Assembly: GCA_964567545.1 (NCBI GenBank)
Contig: CAZMNB010000035.1
Span: forward strand, 1 to 11,318
Direction: 5' to 3'
Length of the DNA: 11,318 nucleotides
DNA from: UBA7398 sp964567545
GTDB taxonomy: Bacteria; Actinomycetota; Actinomycetes; Nanopelagicales; Nanopelagicaceae
A program made the position numbers and the translations under genes. The notes beneath the pieces are model-generated. The model worked only from the letters and a program-made list of their open reading frames with translations, ran no database searches and had not been told where the DNA came from. This document shows, one piece after another, positions 6,456 to 11,318 of this stretch (the stretch's first letter is position 1; the number at the start of each line of letters is the position of its first letter).

Positions 6456-7472
6456 TTACCCCAAGTCCGGTTCGAAATTTTCCGCACTTTTCGCCTGATT
6501 TGTCGTACTTTCCGCATCTGAATGAATATCAATTCGCCAACCAGTTAGGCGTGCAGCAAGGCGAGCATTCTGTCCATCTTTACCTATTGCGAGCGAGAGT
6601 TGATAATCCGGAACCACAACTTTCGCTGATCTTGATTCCAAATTCACAACCTCAACGCTCGAAATTCGAGCTGGGGCTAGCGCGTTACCAACATAGGTAG
6701 CTGGATCTTCGGACCAATCAACGATATCTATTTTCTCGCCATGTAACTCATCCATAACTGCGCGAGCCCGCGCGCCCATTGGCCCAATTAGCGAACCTTT
6801 TGGACTTACACCAGCACGGTGGGTGCGAACTGCAATCTTGGTGCGATGACCTGCTTCACGTGCAATTCCCATAACTTCAACAACACGTTCTCTAATTTCG
6901 GGAACCTCTAGCGCAAATAATTGTTTTACTAGCGCTGGATGGCTTCGAGAAAGTGCGACTTCTGGTCCACGCGTTCCTTGTTTAACTTCAACAACAAAAC
7001 ATTTAATTCGCTCACCATGAGTATAAATCTCACCCGGGACTTGTTCATGTGGCGGAATTTTTCCTTCTACACGACCAAGATCAATGTAAACCATTCGATG
7101 ATCTCGACCTTGTTGAATTACACCAGAAACAATATCGCCAACTGATGCAGTGAACTCGCCAACGATCTCTGCATCTTTGGATTCGCGCATCTTCTCTTTA
7201 ATTATTTGGCGTGCTGTAGAGGTCGCAACTCGACTAAATCCAGTTGGTTCATCAACAATCTCATCAATCTTTTCGCCATCTTCCCCAAAAATTGGAACCA
7301 ATATTCGAATTTCGCCGGTTTCTCGATCAAGTTTTGCATGTGCATACGGTTTAGCGCCATCTGTACCTACATATGCAGCTTTAACAGCTATCTCAATTGC
7401 GGTAATTAATCTATCTAGTGGAATATCCCGTTCAGAAGTTAGTGAAATTAGCGCTTTCATATCTACATTCAT
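6456..7472 (-). CDS. nusA: Transcription elongation/termination factor NusA
   Basis: NusA binds RNA polymerase and nascent RNA, modulating pausing, termination and antitermination. The 338-residue protein has the actinobacterial layout without the C-terminal acidic repeats of Escherichia coli NusA. It has an N-terminal RNA polymerase-binding domain (1-105), then an S1 domain (about 109-178; VGDIVSGVIQ to GPEVALSRS). KH1 follows (about 205-270), with GSLIGPMGARARAVMDELHGEKIDIVDWSEDP, then KH2 (about 270-320), with LSLAIGKDGQNARLAARLTGW. The ATG at 7472-7470 overlaps the rimP stop in TAATG, indicating translational coupling. MNVDMKAL matches the start of mycobacterial NusA, so the second Met at codon 5 is less likely. 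The 20-residue tail is polar and probably disordered. Confidence 0.97.
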   Translation of the reverse strand: MNVDMKALISLTSERDIPLDRLITAIEIAVKAAYVGTDGAKPYAHAKLDRETGEIRILVPIFGEDGEKIDEIVDEPTGFSRVATSTARQIIKEKMRESKDAEIVGEFTASVGDIVSGVIQQGRDHRMVYIDLGRVEGKIPPHEQVPGEIYTHGERIKCFVVEVKQGTRGPEVALSRSHPALVKQLFALEVPEIRERVVEVMGIAREAGHRTKIAVRTHRAGVSPKGSLIGPMGARARAVMDELHGEKIDIVDWSEDPATYVGNALAPARISSVEVVNLESRSAKVVVPDYQLSLAIGKDGQNARLAARLTGWRIDIHSDAESTTNQAKSAENFEPDLG

Positions 7473-7945
7473 TATTTAGCACCTTCATAATCTTTACGAT
7501 TAAATTCAACCTCTATAATCGCTCGCTTTATATTTTCTCGTGCCAGAATAACTTCAGATTTAGGAAGTGAAATTACAACTTCTAAACTGCTAAAAGATTT
7601 GATGCGGCCTTTAATGCTCTCGCCATCGGTGGTAGCTATTTTTACCAACCGTCCCACATTCTTGCGCCAGTGGCGATCCACCTTTAATGGGCGGTCCACT
7701 CCCGGTGACGTTACCTCTAGTGTGAAGGGCTTATCTCCTAACTCTGGTAAAACTTCTACAACTTCTGAAATTTGCTTAGATACGGATGTCACTTCATCCA
7801 ACGAGAGATTTCTATCCTCACCATCAACAAAGACTGTAAGTAAAAGACGCTTACCGGCAGGTGTAATCGTGATTTCTTCTAATACGAACCCGGCGCTCTC
7901 AACTATCGGAGCGATATAACGAGTCAATTCTGCAACGCTTACCAT
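7472..7945 (-). CDS. rimP: Ribosome maturation factor RimP
   Basis: RimP assists early 30S assembly in the cytoplasm. The 157-residue protein has the two-domain family form. The N-terminal alpha/beta half contains IAPIVESAGFVLEEITI (11-27) and the LLLTVFVDGEDRNLSLDEV strand-turn-helix. It is followed by the signature FTLEVTSPGVDRPL (about 78-91), and then a Sm-like beta-barrel from about residue 92. The chosen ATG at 7945-7943 has only a weak AGG about 8 nt upstream. Downstream it overlaps nusA by one base. A 46-nt AT-rich spacer separates it from the transporter gene upstream. The rimP-nusA pairing is among the most conserved in bacteria and supports the call. Confidence 0.96.
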   Translation of the reverse strand: MVSVAELTRYIAPIVESAGFVLEEITITPAGKRLLLTVFVDGEDRNLSLDEVTSVSKQISEVVEVLPELGDKPFTLEVTSPGVDRPLKVDRHWRKNVGRLVKIATTDGESIKGRIKSFSSLEVVISLPKSEVILARENIKRAIIEVEFNRKDYEGAK

Positions 7946-7991
7946 TTTGAACCTAACTATTTAGTTGTTATTAAATTATTCCGGAAGTATA

Positions 7992-8762
7992 TTAAAAGAA
8001 AGTATCAATCGCAATTCGAATAATCAATAGTGCTGTCACTATTAGAAATACATTTCTAACCAAACCCGATCCTCCCTTAATCGCAAATCGCGCTCCTGTT
8101 ATCGCACCAGATATATTTCCGAGCGCCATAGTTAAGCCTAAGAGCCACATAATGTGTCCGTTAAAACCAAAAATGAGTAGCGCACCTAAGTTGGTACTCC
8201 AATTTACTATTTTGGCAGTTGCCGAGGCTTGTAAAAAAGCGAAACCAATTATAGCTACCAAAATAACCATCAAGAATGAACCAGTGCCAGGACCGAAGAT
8301 CCCATCATAGAAACCAATTGCGGTACCGGTAATTATCGCAATTGACATATTATGTTTTCTAGCAAACCGAAAATTTTCATTTAATCCAAGTTCTTTTTTC
8401 CGCCAGGTGTAAATAGCCACGATTATTAACAAAACTAAAATAATTGGACGCGCCGCATCTTTGGGAAAATTACTTGCGGCCATCGCTCCTAACATTGAAC
8501 CGATAAAAGCTGGAATTGCCATTGCAAACGTCAAGCGCCAATCTGGGCGTAACCGTCGTATATATGAATAAGCAGCTGTTGAAGTTCCTAAAAATGATGG
8601 AAGTTTGTTAGTACCAAGTACATCTGCGGTTGCAGCATTGGGAAGCGCTACTAAAAGTGAAGGTAGCGAAATTAAACCGCCGCCGCCAGCTACGGCATCA
8701 ACAAAACCCGCGAACCCAGAAGCGATGAAAAGAAATAAGATTGCGAGAAGTGAGATATCCAC
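7992..8762 (-). CDS. TSUP (TauE/SafE) family membrane transporter
   Basis: This is a 256-residue, very hydrophobic protein with about eight predicted membrane segments in two similar halves, as in the TauE/SafE (formerly DUF81) family. Each half carries the family's glycine-rich motif: DAVAGGGGLISLPSLL (22-37) and FYDGIFGPGTGSFL (151-164). The central charged loop is around 121-137 (RKKELGLNENFRFARKH). Family members are proposed exporters or importers of sulfite, sulfoacetate or other sulfur-containing organic anions, but substrate cannot be read from sequence. It is closest in feel to YfcA-like members. The start must be GTG at 8762-8760, because the first residues form the first membrane helix. 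It lies 5 nt after the proS stop without a clear Shine-Dalgarno, so coupling is likely. It is unrelated to its translation-factor neighbours. Confidence 0.9.
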   Translation of the reverse strand: MDISLLAILFLFIASGFAGFVDAVAGGGGLISLPSLLVALPNAATADVLGTNKLPSFLGTSTAAYSYIRRLRPDWRLTFAMAIPAFIGSMLGAMAASNFPKDAARPIILVLLIIVAIYTWRKKELGLNENFRFARKHNMSIAIITGTAIGFYDGIFGPGTGSFLMVILVAIIGFAFLQASATAKIVNWSTNLGALLIFGFNGHIMWLLGLTMALGNISGAITGARFAIKGGSGLVRNVFLIVTALLIIRIAIDTFF

Positions 8763-8767
8763 GCTTT

Positions 8768-10492
8768 TTAAGCCAGAAGTGCTAGAACTTCAGCAACTGC
8801 GCTTTCAAGTGATACTTCGCGCTTTTCACCACTTCTGCGGATTCGTAATTCAACTTTGCCATCAGCTAAAGCTTTTCCAACAATCACAATTATTGGAATT
8901 CCAATTAACTCGGCATCTTTGAATTTAACACCAGGGCTGGCATCACGGCGATCATCAAGCATCACAGATTTTCCGCTTCCCTCAATTTTTTTAGCTAAAT
9001 CTTCAGCGACTTTAAATGGTTGATCATCTTTACCGGTAGCCACAATATGAACTTGCGCTGGTGCAATTTCGATTGGCCAAGAGAGCCCGATCTCATCATG
9101 GGTTTGCTCTGCGATTGCTGCTACTGCACGAGAGACGCCTATGCCATATGAGCCCATCGTTACAACACGAGACTTACCTTCATGATCTAATACCGTTAAA
9201 TCTAAACTCTCCGCATATTTACGACCGAGCGCGAAAATATGGCCAATTTCAATGGCACGATCAATAATTATTGGACTTTCGCATTTCGGACAAAGATCTC
9301 CAGCTTCAATCTCTACGGCCTCGACAAATGCATCAACTTGAAAATCCCTACCATGAGTTACATAGCGCGCATGTTTATTCAATTGATTCGCACCAGTTAT
9401 CCAATGAGTTCCAACGGCAATTCTTGGATCTGCATATAGTTTTAACCCAAACTTCTTGGCATCTTGTGGCCCAACATATCCCTTTACTAATGCTTTTCGA
9501 GATGCAAAGTCAGCTTCTTCAAATAATCGAAGTTCCTTAACGCCAGTTAGATTTGCTTGTACTCTCTTTACATCTACTTCTCGATTACCGGGAACTAAAA
9601 CCGAGATTGCAATTCCATCTGCCATCAGGAGAATATTCTTCAAAGTGTCCGCAGCGCTGAACCCACCGCCGTAATTCTTATTCATTACTTCTACCAGTGA
9701 TTCAATGGTTGGGGTATTTGGTGTATCCATAACTTCGACTGTAGGCGGTGTAGGAATCTCTTTCGCTATTACTTTTGTGGTCATCGCTTCTACGTTTGCG
9801 GCATACCCACATTTTTCGCAGAGCACATAAGTATCTTCACCAGTAGGGCATGGAGCTAAAAATTCTTCCGAGCGAGATCCACCCATTGCGCCAGACATCG
9901 CTGTGACTATGTTGTATTTCAAACCAAGCCGATCAAAAGTCTTAACATACGCCTGGCGATGCTTTTCATAGGATGCATCAAGACCGGCTTCATCGAGATC
10001 AAAAGAATAAGAATCTTTCATTACAAATTCGCGACCTCGAATAATTCCACTTCTTGGCCGTGGTTCATCCCGGAATTTAGTTTGAATCTGGTAAATATGA
10101 AGCGGCAAATCTTTATATGAGGAGTACTCACCCTTAACCATTAGAGTAAACATCTCCTCATGGGTTGGCCCAAGTAAATAATCGCCGCCTTTTCGATCTT
10201 GCAATCTAAATAAATCAGCGCCGTACTCTTCCCAACGATTGGTTTTTTCATAAGGTTCGCGTGGCAACATGGATGGGAAATGAACTTCTTGAAATCCGGC
10301 AGCGTCCATCTCTTCTCGGATTACCCGTTCAATATTTCGATACGTTAAATATCCAAGCGGTAACCATGAATAAATTCCCGCTGCGACCCGGCGAACATAT
10401 CCAGCCCGTACTAATAATCGGTGGCTAGCAACTTCAGCATCTGATGGATCGTCGCGAAGTGTGCGCAAGAAGAGCGTAGACATTCGCAACAT
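8768..10492 (-). CDS. proS: Prolyl-tRNA synthetase, bacterial type with editing domain
   Basis: ProRS charges tRNA-Pro with proline in the cytoplasm. The 574-residue protein is the bacterial class II form. Motif 1 lies in the early region (LPLGYLTYRNIERVIREEMDAAG, 44-66). Motif 2 is KFRDEPRPRSGIIRGREFVMKDSYSF (139-164), with the T-H-E ATP loop before it (GPTHEE, 108-113). Motif 3 is GSYGIGVSRAVAAI (447-460). Between motifs 2 and 3 is an INS editing domain (about 225-405), which clears Ala-tRNA-Pro. It contains TLKNIL (283-288), whose Lys285 probably matches the known editing lysine, and GTHWITGAN (361-369). Cys pairs occur at 225/228 and 401/404. The anticodon-binding domain starts near 475. 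The ATG at 10492 has AAGG 7 nt upstream; Met4 is an alternative start. Confidence 0.97.
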   Translation of the reverse strand: MLRMSTLFLRTLRDDPSDAEVASHRLLVRAGYVRRVAAGIYSWLPLGYLTYRNIERVIREEMDAAGFQEVHFPSMLPREPYEKTNRWEEYGADLFRLQDRKGGDYLLGPTHEEMFTLMVKGEYSSYKDLPLHIYQIQTKFRDEPRPRSGIIRGREFVMKDSYSFDLDEAGLDASYEKHRQAYVKTFDRLGLKYNIVTAMSGAMGGSRSEEFLAPCPTGEDTYVLCEKCGYAANVEAMTTKVIAKEIPTPPTVEVMDTPNTPTIESLVEVMNKNYGGGFSAADTLKNILLMADGIAISVLVPGNREVDVKRVQANLTGVKELRLFEEADFASRKALVKGYVGPQDAKKFGLKLYADPRIAVGTHWITGANQLNKHARYVTHGRDFQVDAFVEAVEIEAGDLCPKCESPIIIDRAIEIGHIFALGRKYAESLDLTVLDHEGKSRVVTMGSYGIGVSRAVAAIAEQTHDEIGLSWPIEIAPAQVHIVATGKDDQPFKVAEDLAKKIEGSGKSVMLDDRRDASPGVKFKDAELIGIPIIVIVGKALADGKVELRIRRSGEKREVSLESAVAEVLALLA

Positions 10493-10521
10493 GGCGCAAC
10501 CTTATCGAGAACTATCGAAAA

Positions 10522-11318
10522 TTAATGAACATTCACTGATGGTTCGCCGCTGGCAGCTCCGGCTGCTTCCATCTCTTCAGCAAGTCGCATCGCTTCCTCG
10601 ATAAGAGTCTCAACTATTTGAGCCTCGGGCACAGTTTTAATTACTTCACCTTTTACAAAAATCTGGCCTTTGCCATTTCCGGATGCAACACCTAGGTCTG
10701 CTTCACGCGCCTCGCCTGGGCCATTTACAACGCATCCCATTACAGCGACCCGCAGTGGAACTGTCATCCCTTGTAACCCTGCCTGAACTTTTTCCGCAAG
10801 CGTATAAACATCTACTTGCGCGCGGCCGCAGGAAGGACAAGAAACAATTTCTAATTTACGTTGACGCAAATTTAGTGATTCTAAAATAGCCATCCCGACT
10901 TTAATTTCTTCAACTGGTGGCGAAGATAATGAAACTCTGATGGTGTCGCCAATACCTTCGGCGAGCAAAATTCCAAATGCCGTTGCAGATTTTATGGTGC
11001 CCTGGAAAAGCGGTCCAGCTTCGGTTACACCGAGGTGTAATGGATAATCACATTTTGCGGCGAGTAATCGATAAGCCTTAACCATTACAACTGGATCATG
11101 ATGTTTTACTGAAATCTTGATATCAGTGAAACCGTGTTCTTCAAATAATCCAGCTTCCCATAGCGCCGATTCAACTAGCGCTTCTGGAGTTGCTTTTCCA
11201 TATTTTTGCAAAAGTCTTGGATCTAATGATCCTGCGTTCACACCGATTCGAATCGGAATGCCAGCATCTCCTGCAGCCTTTGCGACTTCTTTAACTTTGT
11301 CATCAAATTGTTTGATGT
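10522..11318 (-). CDS. ispG: 4-hydroxy-3-methylbut-2-enyl diphosphate synthase (IspG/GcpE), 5' end outside window
   Basis: IspG carries out the penultimate step of the methylerythritol phosphate pathway, reducing 2-C-methyl-D-erythritol 2,4-cyclodiphosphate to HMBPP with a [4Fe-4S] cluster. The visible 265 codons hold the end of the TIM barrel (IPIRIGVNAGSLD; AFGILLAEGIGDTIRVSL) and the C-terminal cluster domain. Cluster ligands are visible as SCPSCG (two Cys) and MGCVVNGPGEAREADLG (third Cys plus the conserved Glu). The reading frame is open to the right edge. The codon at 11241 that could pass for a start is GTG for an internal valine of IGVNAGS, not the true start. About 115 N-terminal residues should lie beyond the window. 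The gene ends 29 nt before proS, its usual actinobacterial neighbour. Confidence 0.96.
   Translation of the reverse strand, partial: IKQFDDKVKEVAKAAGDAGIPIRIGVNAGSLDPRLLQKYGKATPEALVESALWEAGLFEEHGFTDIKISVKHHDPVVMVKAYRLLAAKCDYPLHLGVTEAGPLFQGTIKSATAFGILLAEGIGDTIRVSLSSPPVEEIKVGMAILESLNLRQRKLEIVSCPSCGRAQVDVYTLAEKVQAGLQGMTVPLRVAVMGCVVNGPGEAREADLGVASGNGKGQIFVKGEVIKTVPEAQIVETLIEEAMRLAEEMEAAGAASGEPSVNVH

Noticed and set aside
6420..6476. Intrinsic terminator after nusA
   Set aside because: A 7-bp hairpin and a small GGGGT/ACCCC repeat exist, but neither is followed by a T-rich tract on the transcribed strand.
6389..6480. Possible decayed ylxR in the +1 frame at the nusA end (reads SNRTWGKVTPLEIERF and ends LGAKAMAL)
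   Set aside because: Only an R-T-x-G hint recalls YlxR. The Cys pair and the rest of the domain are absent, and the frame stops at 6389. Too little remains to call a pseudogene.
7946..7991. AACTAAATAGTT inverted repeat before rimP
   Set aside because: It is a short AT-only-type repeat with almost no loop in an AT-rich spacer, and is readily explained by chance.
10522..11241. ispG starting at the GTG at 11241
   Set aside because: That codon is the internal valine of the conserved IGVNAGS segment. The frame continues upstream to the window edge with IspG-like sequence.

Overview
The window looks like a chromosomal segment from a streamlined, low-GC actinobacterium. The gene order (ispG, proS, rimP, nusA, infB, rbfA, truB, ribF, rpsO, pnp) and the protein details (NusA starting MNVDMKAL, a 905-residue IF2 with a Pro/Gly/Arg-rich N-terminal linker) are actinobacterial. 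The base composition, however, is only about 40-46% G+C by eye. Freshwater acI lineages (Nanopelagicales, such as Planktophila-like organisms) are the best guess; this is an inference from composition and synteny, not a database result.

Every gene lies on the minus strand, so transcription runs from the right edge to the left edge. In transcription order: ispG (isoprenoid biosynthesis, 5' end off the window), proS (prolyl-tRNA synthetase), a TauE/SafE-family membrane transporter, rimP (30S maturation), nusA (transcription elongation and termination), infB (IF2), rbfA (30S maturation), truB (tRNA pseudouridine 55), ribF (FMN/FAD synthesis), rpsO (S15) and pnp (PNPase, 3' end off the window). 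No mobile element, CRISPR array, rRNA, tRNA or broken gene is visible.

The genes form tightly packed blocks: proS-transporter (5-nt gap), rimP-nusA (1-nt TAATG overlap), and infB-rbfA-truB-ribF (2-nt gap, 8-nt overlap, 4-nt gap). The longer non-coding stretches are a 46-nt spacer before rimP, 155 nt before infB, 131 nt before rpsO and 147 nt before pnp. The last three genes are ones whose homologues are known to be regulated at the mRNA level in other bacteria, and each spacer contains inverted repeats.

Most of the window is ordinary core housekeeping sequence. The part most worth a second look is the nusA-infB spacer. The ylxR (rnpM) gene usually found there is absent. In its place are a 7-bp hairpin with a GAAA loop, a Shine-Dalgarno sequence leading into three overlapping mini-ORFs, and an 11-bp long-range stem whose 5' arm is that Shine-Dalgarno sequence. 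The TauE/SafE gene between proS and rimP is the one gene with no obvious role in the translation machinery.
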